The notes below the pieces were generated by a model, which made no database searches, was not told where the DNA came from, and saw nothing but the letters and a program-made list of their open reading frames with translations. Of a stretch of DNA of 64,000 bases, positions 18,674 to 27,701 are shown one piece after another (the stretch's first letter is position 1; the number at the start of each line of letters is the position of its first letter). Both the position numbers and the translations under genes were made by a program. The stretch is from positions 2,604,001 to 2,668,000 of the forward strand of contig NZ_CP046122.1 in the NCBI RefSeq assembly GCF_009707365.1. Reading direction: 5' to 3'. Source of the stretch: Microlunatus sp. Gsoil 973. Its GTDB lineage: Bacteria > Actinomycetota > Actinomycetes > Propionibacteriales > Propionibacteriaceae.

Positions 18674-21069
18674 ATGGCACGCAGGGCCAAAACACCTCTG
18701 GACAGTACCGATCTCGAACTGCTGAACGCCTACTGGCGGGCGGCGAACTACCTCTCGGTCGGCCAGATCTACCTTCTGGACAATCCGCTGCTCACCGAGC
18801 CGTTGCTTCCCGAACACGTCAAGCCCCGGCTGCTTGGGCACTGGGGCACCACCCCCGGACTGAACCTGCTCTACGCCCACCTGAACCGGGTGATCAAGGC
18901 GAGGGACCTCAGCTCGATCTTCATCACCGGTCCCGGCCATGGCGGGCCGGGGCTGGTGGCGAACGCCTATCTTGAGGGCACCTACTCCGAGATCTATCCG
19001 CACATCGGGAACAACGCCGAGGGACTGCGCCGGCTGTTCCGACAGTTCTCCTTCCCCGGCGGGATCCCCAGCCACGTCGCGCCGGAGACGCCCGGTTCGA
19101 TCCACGAGGGGGCGAGCTCGGCTACTCCCTGGCCCACGCCTACGGGGCGGCGTACGACAACCCCGACCTGTTGGTGACCTGCGTGATCGGGGACGGTGAG
19201 GCCGAGACCGGCCCGCTGGCCGCGAGCTGGCATTCCAACAAGTTCCTCAACCCGGCCCGAGACGGTGCAGTCCTGCCGATCCTGCACCTGAACGGGTACA
19301 AGATCGCCAATCCAACGGTGCTTGCCCGGATCGGTGACGACGAGCTGATGCAGCTGATGCGCGGTTACGGCCACGATCCGGTGCTGGTCGCCGGCTACGA
19401 TCCGGCCCAGGTGCACCAGGACCTGGCGGTCGCCCTGGAGCGCTGCCTGGACACCATCGCCGACATCCAGACCGGTGCGCGCACCGGGGGCGGCGCGCGC
19501 ACCCGCCGGCCGTGGCCGATGATCATTCTCCGGACGCCGAAGGGCTGGACCGGCCCGAAGACCGTCGACGGGTTGCCGGTGGAGGGCACGTTCCGGTCAC
19601 ATCAGGTGCCGCTGGCCGAGACCCGGACCAACGCCGAGCATCGTCGACAGCTCGAGGACTGGATGCGCAGTTATCGGCCCGAGGAACTCTTCACCGCCGA
19701 TGGCGCCCTGATCGACGAACTCCGCGCACTCGCCCCGGAGGGCGACCGCCGGATGAGCGCCAATCCGGTGGCCAACGGTGGCGTACTACTTCGTGATCTT
19801 GATCTGCCGGACTTCCGGGACTACGCCGTCGAGGTCCCTGCGCCGGCAGCCGGCACCGGCGAGGCGACCAGGGTGCTCGGCACGTTCCTCCGCGACGTGA
19901 TCAACACCAACCGTGATCATTTCCGGGTCTTCGGTCCGGACGAGACCGCGTCCAACCGACTCAGCGCGGTCTTCGAGGCCAGTGATCGGACGTGGGAGGC
20001 CGACCTGCTGGAGACCGACGTCCAGCTGTCCCCGGACGGGACCGTGATGGAGGTGCTGTCGGAGCATCTGTGCCAGGGCTGGTTGGAGGGCTACCTGCTG
20101 ACCGGCCGGCACGGCCTGTTCAACTGCTACGAGGCGTTCATCCACATCGTCGACTCCATGGTCAACCAGCACGCGAAGTGGTTGAAGGTCACCCGGGGCA
20201 TCGGGTGGCGGCGCCCGATCGCGTCGCTGAACTATCTGCTGTCCAGCCACGTCTGGCGGCAGGATCACAACGGCTTCAGCCATCAGGATCCCGGCTTCAT
20301 CGATCACGTGATCAACAAGAAGGCCGAGGTGGTGCGGGTCTATCTGCCACCGGACACCAACACCCTGCTGTCGGTCGCCGACCATTGCCTGCGCAGCCGC
20401 AACTACATCAACGTCATCGTCGCCGGGAAGCAGCCTGCGCTGAACTATCTGACCATGGACGAGGCCATCGCGCACTGCACGCGCGGCATCGGCATCTGGG
20501 ACTGGGCCGGAACGACCGACGGGGAGCCGGATGTCGTCCTTGCCTGTGCCGGTGACATTCCCACCCTGGAGACGCTGGCGGCGGCAGACCTGATCCGGAC
20601 CCACCTGCCCGATCTCAAGGTGCGCGTGATCAACGTCGTCGATCTGATGCGGCTGCAGCCGAGCACCGAGCATCCGCACGGTCTGACCGATCGGGAGTTC
20701 GACGCGCTGTTCACACGGGACAAGCCGGTGATCTTCGCCTACCACGGCTATCCGTGGCTGATTCACCGGCTGACCTACAGCCGCACCAATCACCGCAACA
20801 TCCACGTGCGCGGCTACAAGGAAGAGGGCACCACAACCACCCCGTTCGACATGGTGATGCTCAATGATCTTGACCGTTTCCATCTGGTGATGGACGTGAT
20901 CGACCGAGTGCCGACGCTGGGCAGCCGGGCGGCGACGCTGCGGCAGGACCTCGCAGATTCCCGGCTCGCTGCGCGTGCTTACACCCGGGAACACGGCGAG
21001 GACGACCCAGCGATCTCCGGCTGGTCATGGCCAGTCGATCAGGACGCGGCTCCGGCGGTCGGCGACTGA
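18674..21069 (+). CDS. xfp: Phosphoketolase, split by a frameshift
   Basis: Thiamine-diphosphate enzyme that cleaves xylulose-5-P and/or fructose-6-P with phosphate to acetyl-P. Joined length is about 798 aa, normal for Xfp. The N-terminal frame carries [27 protein letters not shown] and GPGHGGPG; the second frame resumes with [15 protein letters not shown] and [11 protein letters not shown] (ThDP/Mg site) and runs to 21069. The break is in a run of five G at 19108-19112; one more G restores the frame. AAGGGG lies 8 bases before the ATG. Acetate kinase follows after 12 bp, so the pair converts sugar phosphates to acetate and ATP. Confidence 0.92.
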
Positions 21070-21081
21070 GGGGTCGCGATC

Positions 21082-22173
21082 ATGCGCCTGCTGACTGTCA
21101 ACGCGGGGTCCTCCAGCGTCAAACTGCGGCTGTTGGAGGACGGAGCCGTTACGCACGCCGGCGATCTGTCGATCGCCGGCGAGGAACTTGATCCGAGGGC
21201 CGTCGACGATGCGCTGACCGGATGGCCGAAACCGGACGTGGTCGGACATCGGGTGGTGCACGGTGGAACGCAGTTCTCGTCCGCGGTGCGGATCACCCCG
21301 GAGGTCGAACGACAGTTGCAGGACCTCACCGACCTGGCTCCCCTGCACCAGCCGAAGTCACTTGCCGGTCTACGTGCCGCAGCCGACCTGTTGCCCGACG
21401 TGCCGGCCGCCGCCTGCTTCGACACCGCCTTCCACGCCACCATCCCACCGGCTGCGGCGACCTACGCGATTCCGCAGGAGTGGCGCGACCGCGGCGTCCG
21501 GCGCTACGGGTTCCACGGTCTGTCGCACGCGTACGTCAGCAGGCGAGCCTGCGAACTGGCCGACCTGCCGGTCGACGGCACCCGGGTGGTGACCTGCCAT
21601 CTCGGCGCGGGTGCCTCACTGTGTGCCGTGCAGGACGGCCGCAGTGTGGACACGACGATGGGCTTCACTCCGCTGGAGGGCCTGGTGATGGCGACGCGAT
21701 CGGGAACGGTCGACCCGGGCATGGTCCTGTGGCTGGAGGAACACCAGAAGCTGTCACCGGCGGAGGTGACGCAGATGCTGGAGTCCGGGTCCGGGATGTT
21801 GGCGCTGGCCGGGACCAAGGACCAGCGCGAGGTCGAGGCCGGCGTCCGGGCGGGCGACCGGCGCGCCACTGCGGCGCTCGAGGTTCAGCTGCACCGGCTG
21901 GTCACTTCGATCTGCGCGATGGCCGGATCGATGGGCGGCGTGGACGTGCTCGCGTTCACCGGCGGGGTCGGCGAACATTCGTCGCTGGTCCGGCAGTCTG
22001 TCTGCCGGCGGCTGGATTGGCTCGGGGTGGCGATCGATGAGGCCCGCAACGACAGTGCGCAGCCGGATCTCGACCTCACCGGGGGCGGCGCCCGGGTCCG
22101 CTCGGTCGTCGTCACTGCGCGGGAGGAACTCGAAATGGCCCGAGAGATCGCCGCACTCGATCTGTCGTCCTAG
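21082..22173 (+). CDS. ackA: Acetate kinase
   Basis: 363 aa, a little shorter than typical (about 400). It converts acetyl-P and ADP to acetate and ATP. ASKHA-fold motifs are clear: NAGSSSVK at residues 7-14, VVHGG near residue 60, RRYGFHGLSH near residue 140, HLGAGAS and FTGGVGEHS near residue 295. It starts 12 bp after phosphoketolase, with GAGG in the gap, so both are one transcription unit. No phosphotransacetylase is nearby, which suggests acetyl-P comes mainly from phosphoketolase. Confidence 0.94.
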   Translation: MRLLTVNAGSSSVKLRLLEDGAVTHAGDLSIAGEELDPRAVDDALTGWPKPDVVGHRVVHGGTQFSSAVRITPEVERQLQDLTDLAPLHQPKSLAGLRAAADLLPDVPAAACFDTAFHATIPPAAATYAIPQEWRDRGVRRYGFHGLSHAYVSRRACELADLPVDGTRVVTCHLGAGASLCAVQDGRSVDTTMGFTPLEGLVMATRSGTVDPGMVLWLEEHQKLSPAEVTQMLESGSGMLALAGTKDQREVEAGVRAGDRRATAALEVQLHRLVTSICAMAGSMGGVDVLAFTGGVGEHSSLVRQSVCRRLDWLGVAIDEARNDSAQPDLDLTGGGARVRSVVVTAREELEMAREIAALDLSS

Positions 22174-22272
22174 CGATCCCGGACGGGGCTTCGCCGTCGT
22201 CGGAGATCACGGGTGCAGTTCGCCGGCTGCAGTCTCAGGACACTTCAAACGCGTATTCGAAGGAAAGGGCGG

Positions 22273-22545
22273 CTAGAGGTCGCTGTTGCGCAACCAATGA
22301 TCGGCGAGGAACTCGTCGACGGCATTCACCACGATCTCGCCGACGTCGCAACCCTCCTGGTCGGCGACCCACCGCAGTTCGTCCATCATGGCTTCGGGAA
22401 GGCGGACGGTCAGCGGGCGTCCGACGGTGCGGAAGCGGCGCGCCCCGGACATTCCAAGATCATTACTAGATCTTTCAACAGCCGGCTCGACAACATCCGG
22501 AGACACAAGGCTGCTCGGAGCCATTGGGGGAACGACCTCTTCGAT
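22273..22545 (-). CDS. Small ribbon-helix-helix-like protein
   Basis: 90 aa from the ATG at 22545; in-frame starts at 22581 and 22452 are also possible. The C-terminal half (RPLTVRLPEAMMDELRWVAD, then EIVVNAVDEFL) has the strand-helix-helix spacing of CopG/MetJ-type DNA-binding proteins. The N-terminal half is acidic and proline-rich, without recognised similarity. No toxin gene adjoins it. It faces away from dps, so the 200-bp gap holds two divergent promoters. Confidence 0.5.
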   Translation of the reverse strand: MEEVVPPMAPSSLVSPDVVEPAVERSSNDLGMSGARRFRTVGRPLTVRLPEAMMDELRWVADQEGCDVGEIVVNAVDEFLADHWLRNSDL

Positions 22546-22642
22546 CATTGTCTTTGGCACCATCCTCGGGGCTGCTTCCATCTTGCGACGTCTTCGCCTT
22601 CCTGTCGATACTTGGAGGGGACATATTTGATCTTGCGCAACT

Positions 22643-22666
22643 GTTTAAACGATTCGCGAGGGGTAC
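22643..22666 (+). promoter_or_regulatory. SigB/SigF-type promoter of dps
   Basis: GTTT (22643-22646), a 14-base spacer and GGGTAC (22661-22666) match the actinobacterial general-stress sigma consensus (GTTT-N14-16-GGGTA). The -10 element is about 97 bp before the dps start codon, in a stretch of clearly lower GC than its surroundings. Stress or stationary-phase control of dps is well known in related bacteria. Confidence 0.7.
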
Positions 22667-22763
22667 AGGAAACAGAAGCGGGCAAACCGATGTGCCGGTT
22701 GCGACGACAATGGAGTACCCCGTTGACACCGGTTGAATCCATTCATGATCGGAGGAATTTCAG

Positions 22764-23240
22764 ATGGCAGACCAGACCGATGCGTTCCGCGCCTCGACGA
22801 AGTTTTCAGAGCACCTTCAAAACCTGCTGGTCGAGTTGATCGACCTGCACCTGGTGGGCAAGCAAGCCCACTGGAACATCGTTGGACGGAACTTCCGGGA
22901 TCTGCACCTGCAGTTGGACGAGATCGTCGCGGATGCCCGCAACTTCGCCGACGACGTCGCCGAGCGGATGCGTGCGGTGTACGTGGCTCCGGACGGCCGC
23001 GCCCAAACGGTCGCCAAGGTCTCCGGGCTGAAGCCGTTCCCCGAGGGGGAGATCAGCACCAGCGAGGCGGTCGACGCCATCAGCGCCGCACTGTACGGCG
23101 TGGCCAAGACGGCGCGGGAGATCCATGACGACGTCGAGGAGGAGGATCCGACAACCTCCGATCTCTTGCACACCATCATTGAACGCACCGAGCAGCTGGC
23201 CTGGATGGTCTCGGCGGAGAACCGCACCCCGCAGCACTGA
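22764..23240 (+). CDS. dps: Dps-family DNA-binding ferritin-like protein
   Basis: 158 aa. Forms a 12-subunit shell that oxidises Fe(II) with peroxide and protects DNA. The inter-subunit ferroxidase site residues are visible: H in KQAHWNIVG (near residue 36) and the Asp/Glu in LHLQLDEIVADA (near residues 47-55). There is no Lys-rich N-terminal tail, so DNA binding may be weak. GGAGGAATTTCAG precedes the ATG. A SigB/SigF-type promoter lies about 100 bp upstream and a strong hairpin follows the stop. Confidence 0.92.
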   Translation: MADQTDAFRASTKFSEHLQNLLVELIDLHLVGKQAHWNIVGRNFRDLHLQLDEIVADARNFADDVAERMRAVYVAPDGRAQTVAKVSGLKPFPEGEISTSEAVDAISAALYGVAKTAREIHDDVEEEDPTTSDLLHTIIERTEQLAWMVSAENRTPQH

Positions 23241-23270
23241 CCGACGCCCACATTCATCCGAGCACTCGAC

Positions 23271-23305
23271 CGGCCCGGCGCAGCTTTGCTGTGCCGGGCC
23301 GGTCG
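23271..23305 (+). terminator. Hairpin after dps
   Basis: Inverted repeat with 16-bp arms (23271-23286 and 23290-23305, one G-T pair) and a TTT loop, 30 bp after the dps stop, followed by a short T-poor tail (CGTCTTGC). Stability and position fit an intrinsic terminator of the actinobacterial type that lacks a long U-tract. Confidence 0.75.
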
Positions 23306-23363
23306 TCTTGCGCCCGGCGCTACCTGAAACGATCATGACAATCCCCACCGCTACCGTGTTTGT

Positions 23364-25431
23364 ATGGTCGAGGTATTTCGCGACGCTCAGGGCGTGCCGC
23401 ATCTGCGGGCCGATTCCGTCGACGAACTGGCCCGGTTGCAGGGACGCGTCGTGGCTCAGGATCGCGCCTGGCAGATCGAGTGGAACCGGCGGCGCGCCGA
23501 GGGCAGAACGGCCGAGATCATCGGGGCGCCCGGCCTGACGTTCGACCGGTTCGCGCGCCGTGCCGGGATCGACCGTGTCGCCCAACGCTGTTTCGACAAC
23601 CTCGACGACCGGACACAGACCTGGGTGTCGGCGTTCACCGAGGGGGTCAACACCGGGCTGGCCGACGGTGCGTCGGGGGCGTACGAGTTCGATTCGCTCG
23701 ACATCGGCCCCGGGACCTGGCAGCCGTGGTCACCGCTGGCCCTGTTTGCGGTCCAGCAGCTCATCTTCGGCGGCTTCGCCTACAAGTTGTGGCGGCGGCA
23801 CGTCAGCCGGCGGCTCGGCGCCGACGTTGTCGATCTGCTGGACAGCGAGATTCCCGACGCGATCGGCAGCAATGCCTGGGTAGTGACCGGCCGTCGTACG
23901 GCCAGCGGCAAGCCGATCATCGCCGGAGATCCGCACCGGCAGGCCGATTTTCCCGGTGTCTACCAGCAGGTGCGGCTCGCCTGCCCGGAATTCGACGTCT
24001 TCGGCTTCACCTTCGCCGGCGTCCCCGGCGTTCAGCACTTTGCGCATACCGGACGGGTGGCCTGGGCGATCACCAACGCGATGTCGGATTACCAGGACCT
24101 GTTCGAGGAGCAGCTGGACCGCTCCGGTGCCGAGGTGACCGCACGCGGACCGAGCGGCCCGGAGCCGGTGCAGCGGCGGATCGAAACGATCTCCGTTCGG
24201 GGTGGTACGACCGAGCAGCTCGAGGTGCTGGTCACCCGACGCGGCCCGGTGATCGTCGATGGCGAGACCGGGCCGCCCTCAGCCTGCAGACGCCGACGAT
24301 GGTCGAGAACGATCTCGGCTTCAGCAGCCTGCTGCCACTGCTGCACGCCCGCGACGTCGACGACGTTCTGGCAGCGATGGCCTCCTGGGTCGAGCCGGTC
24401 AACAGCGGGATCGTCGCCGACTGTTCCGGCGCCGTCCGGCACTTCGTTGCCGGCCGGGTTCCACTGCGGGACGACCGGAATGTGGACCTGCCGGTGCCGG
24501 CCTGGGATTCCCGCCATGCCTGGTCAGGCGCGTACGCCGCGATGCCGGTCGATGTGGTCGATGACCTGGCGGTCAACGCGAACGACCGGGCAAGCGGTGG
24601 GGGTCTCGGGAAGTTCTACGCGCCCGGCTGGCGGGCCGGCCGGATCAGCTCCCGGCTCAGCGAGCTAGCTGCGGGAGCCGCCGATGTGTCGGCGATGGAG
24701 TCCATCCACGGCGACGTGCAACTCGGCGCGGCACGACTGGCCAAGCAGATCCTTCGGCGCACGGAGGTCACTGGGTCGGAGCAGGTGTCCGCCGCGGAAT
24801 CACTCAGGCAGGAGCTGCTGGCCTGGGACGGGCAGATGAGCGCCGACAGCCGTGGTGCCCTGCTGTACGCCAGCTGGCGGGCGGCGATGACCGACTGGAT
24901 CGCCGAGCAGCCGCCATTCGTCGCACTGCGCGATCCCGATCCGCTGCCAGGTCCTTTCGCGGCGACCATGGACGTGCGGGTCCGGATCGGCGTCGCCTTC
25001 GACGCCATCTGTCTCAACGCGGACAAGCTCGATCTTGATCTTCAGACCGGCGTCACCTCGGCTCTCGCTGCGGTGGCGGCGGATCCGCCGACCGGCGTCT
25101 GGGGCGACGCGCACCGGCTGGCCCCGGTCCACGGATTGACCGGGTTGGCCGAGGATCATGTGCCGCGCCTCCCCGATCCGCCGCTGGCAGGGGACGGCAG
25201 CTGCGTTCGCGCCACACATTCCACGCCGGGACTGACCCATCACTGCGCGATGACCTCGATGGCCCGGTACGTGTGGGATCTTGCCGATCCGTCACGCAGT
25301 CGGTGGGTTGTGCCCTTCGGCGCCTCGGGCGGCCCGGCCATCCGCACCACGTCGACCAGACGGCGGCGTGGGCGGCGGCCGAACTCCACCCGGTGGTCCT
25401 GGACTGGTCCTTGCTGATCAAAGAGTGTTGA
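23364..25431 (+). CDS. Penicillin-acylase-family (Ntn) hydrolase, two frameshifts
   Basis: About 689 aa when corrected. It is a peptidase S45 homologue: the N-terminal (A-chain) region has VPHLRADSVDELARLQGRVVAQDR, and the beta-chain start is SNAWVVTGRRTASGKPIIAGDPH with the candidate nucleophile Ser just before Asn. The first frame break is near 24270-24275 (GGG), after which the reading continues as LSLQTPTMVENDLG. The second is near 25327-25338; after it the family's C-terminal block appears as GHPHHVDQTAAWAAAELHP and ends at the TGA at 25429-25431. Both are single missing bases. No signal peptide is evident. Substrate could be an N-acyl amide such as a beta-lactam or acyl-homoserine lactone. 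Confidence 0.85.
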
Positions 25432-25500
25432 TCAAGCGGAACAGATCACGAATTGCTGATCATGGACCGATCACGGACCGTTGATCAAGGAAGTTGATCA
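25415..25500. repeat. Cluster of TGATCA palindromes in a convergent gap
   Basis: Five TGATCA hexamers (25415, 25429, 25457, 25482, 25495) plus two GATCAC occur in 86 bp between the converging acylase and SnoaL-like genes. Such a density is far above chance at this GC content. It may act as a terminator region or binding cluster; no function is shown. Confidence 0.6.
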
Positions 25501-25938
25501 GTCCTCCGGGTCGTGCTGGTGTGGGAAGTGCTCGGGAGCACGATCGAGGAAGCTGGAGATCGAGCAGATCCGTCCGTCGGTTGTGAACGCGATGACGTCG
25601 GTGCCGGAGGCGAACGACTCCCCGCCGGCGAGCTGGATCTCCCAGAGCAGCCGGGCACGGTCGTGATGGGTCTCCGGGGTCCGGCGGACCACGAGCGAGG
25701 CACTGCCCATGTGATCGATGAACTGCGTGCGAAACTCGATCAGCGACTCGGCTCCGGTCAATACCCCCACCGGTGCGTGATACTCCAGCGGCTCGTGGAA
25801 GATCGAACCGGCAACGCTGCGCTGCAGCTCGGGGGTTTCGGCGTTCCAGAACTCGATGTAGTGCTGGAGCACCTCGCCTTGATCAAGAGACTCGGATCGT
25901 TGGGTGATCTCGGTGTGATGGTCGGCCGTCTCGGTCAT
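25498..25938 (-). CDS. SnoaL-like / NTF2-fold protein
   Basis: 146 aa small alpha+beta barrel protein of the ketosteroid isomerase/NTF2 type: LQHYIEFWNAETPEL helix, FHEPLEYHAPVG pocket strand, LIEFRTQFIDHMGS, and a final SFLDRAPEHF strand. These folds bind or isomerise small molecules; the ligand is unknown. The start at 25938 (MTETADHH) has GGAG upstream; the ORF extends further but without support. It is divergent from an XRE/MmyB-type regulator, a pairing that suggests that regulator controls it. Confidence 0.72.
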   Translation of the reverse strand: MTETADHHTEITQRSESLDQGEVLQHYIEFWNAETPELQRSVAGSIFHEPLEYHAPVGVLTGAESLIEFRTQFIDHMGSASLVVRRTPETHHDRARLLWEIQLAGGESFASGTDVIAFTTDGRICSISSFLDRAPEHFPHQHDPED

Positions 25939-25967
25939 GGGTCTTCTCCTTCCAGGAGATTCGATGC

Positions 25968-25989
25968 GTCGTCGGTCGGTTCCGACGAC
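25968..25989. promoter_or_regulatory. Palindrome in the SnoaL-like/XRE divergent gap
   Basis: Perfect 8-bp arms GTCGTCGG (25968-25975) and CCGACGAC (25982-25989) with a 6-base spacer, 30 bp before the SnoaL-like start and 96 bp before the regulator start. It could be the operator of the XRE protein or a 5' leader hairpin; symmetry alone cannot decide. Confidence 0.4.
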
Positions 25990-26084
25990 CTCGGTGTCCG
26001 AGTAACTGTCCCCCGACATGATCATCGTGTCGATTACCTCCGACGTCATTGCCGCGCGAGCCCCGATCGGGCACGCTGTCTGCC

Positions 26085-26876
26085 ATGACGGTGACCACCC
26101 AGCCGGTCGGCGCGTTGATCCGGCAGTGGCGGCAGCGCCGGCGGCTCAGCCAGCTGGACTTGTCGCTGGCGACCGGCGTTTCGGCGCGGCATCTCAGCTT
26201 CGTCGAGACCGGACGATCATCGCCGAGCCGGGAGATGATCGAACGGCTTTGTGGCGAGCTCGACATTCCGCTGCGTGAGCGGAACATTTTGCATCTTGCG
26301 GCCGGCTTCGCTCCGCCGTACTCCGAACGGTCGTTGACCGATCTCGCGGCCGCCCGGCTGGCTGTCGACGGGATTCTCCGCGGACTGGAGCCGAATCCTG
26401 CTGTTGCGGTCGACGTCGGTTGGAATCTGATCGCCGCGAACCGGGCGGCCGAGGCCTTCCTCGGCGGTGCAGCCGGTATCCCGTCCCAAGGAACATCCCA
26501 TCCGCCGCTGAACATGCTCCGGATGACCTTGGCGCCCGATGGTCTGGCACCGCAGATCCGCAACCTTGCCAGGTGGCGTACAGAGGTATTGCGGCGCCTG
26601 CATCGCCAGCTGGAACGGACCGCGGATCCGGGACTGGCCGACCTGATCGAGGAGATCCTCGACTACCCCGCTCCGGCCGACGACGATCAGGGCGACCGCG
26701 GCTCGGCAGATGATCTTGTTGTGCCGTTGCAGTTGACGACCGAGCACGGCGAGCTGAGGTTGCTGTACACGACGACCGTCTTCGGCTCACCCAGGGATGT
26801 CACCCTGGACGAGATCGCGATCGAGACGTTCTTTCCGGCCGATGATCACACCGCCCGGGTGCTGCGCAGCCTGTGA
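26085..26876 (+). CDS. XRE-family regulator with MmyB-like ligand domain
   Basis: 263 aa. The N-terminal HTH_XRE spans residues 8-65 (LIRQWRQRRRLSQLDLSL, SARHLSFVETGRSSPSRE). The C-terminal two-thirds match the MmyB-like ligand-binding domain (AVDVGWNLIAANRAAEAFLGG, LARWRTEVLRRLHRQL), a PAS-like fold thought to bind lipophilic ligands. Start chosen at 26085; there is no clear Shine-Dalgarno sequence, so the message may be leaderless. It is divergent from the SnoaL-like gene, its likely target. Confidence 0.85.
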   Translation: MTVTTQPVGALIRQWRQRRRLSQLDLSLATGVSARHLSFVETGRSSPSREMIERLCGELDIPLRERNILHLAAGFAPPYSERSLTDLAAARLAVDGILRGLEPNPAVAVDVGWNLIAANRAAEAFLGGAAGIPSQGTSHPPLNMLRMTLAPDGLAPQIRNLARWRTEVLRRLHRQLERTADPGLADLIEEILDYPAPADDDQGDRGSADDLVVPLQLTTEHGELRLLYTTTVFGSPRDVTLDEIAIETFFPADDHTARVLRSL

Positions 26877-26903
26877 TCATCCGCGTCGATCATCCCGCCG
26901 GAG

Positions 26904-27665
26904 TCAGACCGCGTCGCGCGCGGCGACCATCGATGCCACCGCCTCGTCAAGATCATCGGTCACGATGAGGATGCCGAGATCGGTCGGGCCGATCTTTCCT
27001 TCGGCCAGCACTGACTTCTCGAGCCATTCCATCAGGCCCGACCAGTAGTCGGTGCCGAGAAGCACAACGGGAAACCTGGTGATCTTGCGGGTCTGCACCA
27101 GCGTCACGGCTTCGAAGAGTTCGTCCAACGTGCCGAATCCCCCGGGCAGCACCAGGAATCCCTGGGAGTACTTGACGAACATCGTCTTGCGGGCGAAGAA
27201 GTAACGGAAGTTGACGCCGAGATCGACCCAGTGATTGAGCTCCTGTTCGAAGGGCAGCTCGATGTTGAGCCCGACGCTGACACCCTGGCCCTGCTGCGCT
27301 CCCCTGTTGGCGGCCTCCATGGCACCGGGACCGCCACCGGTGATCACCGCGAATCCGGCTTCGGCGAGCTTGCGGCCGGCTCGCTCCGCCAGCTGGTACT
27401 CCGGGGTACCGGGCTTGGTGCGGGCGGAACCGAAGACGGCGATCGCCGGTCCGATCTCGGCCAGTGCCCCGAAGCCCTCGATGAATTCTGCCTCGATCCG
27501 CAACACCCGCCACGGATCGGAATGCACCCAGTCGGTCGGGCCACGATGATCAAGGAGCCGCTGATCGGTTGTGGTCTGCTCGATCTGTCCGCGGCGTTGG
27601 ATGATCGGGCCCTTGATGCGGCTCGGGAAGTCGAGGTCCACGGGCCGCTGGTTGCTTGTCGTCAC
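26904..27665 (-). CDS. LOG-family protein (nucleotide phosphoribohydrolase-like)
   Basis: 253 aa Rossmann-fold protein of the TIGR00730/LOG family. Signature motifs are intact: GGGPGAMEAANRGA near residue 110 and LPGGFGTLDELFE near residue 173. Members hydrolyse cytokinin riboside or other nucleoside 5'-monophosphates to base and ribose-5-P. The extra N-terminal 60 residues fit the longer actinobacterial subgroup. The GTG at 27665 is the start used. It is convergent with the XRE regulator and 36 bp from the DUF1906 gene stop. Confidence 0.85.
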   Translation of the reverse strand: MTTSNQRPVDLDFPSRIKGPIIQRRGQIEQTTTDQRLLDHRGPTDWVHSDPWRVLRIEAEFIEGFGALAEIGPAIAVFGSARTKPGTPEYQLAERAGRKLAEAGFAVITGGGPGAMEAANRGAQQGQGVSVGLNIELPFEQELNHWVDLGVNFRYFFARKTMFVKYSQGFLVLPGGFGTLDELFEAVTLVQTRKITRFPVVLLGTDYWSGLMEWLEKSVLAEGKIGPTDLGILIVTDDLDEAVASMVAARDAV

Positions 27666-27701
27666 GGAGCAAGTGAAGCACTCCGGGTCCGCTCGGGTGG
27701 G

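Noticed and set aside
22273-22545. Toxin-antitoxin module with an RHH antitoxin
   Set aside because: Only the RHH-like protein is present; no toxin-like ORF adjoins it on either side.
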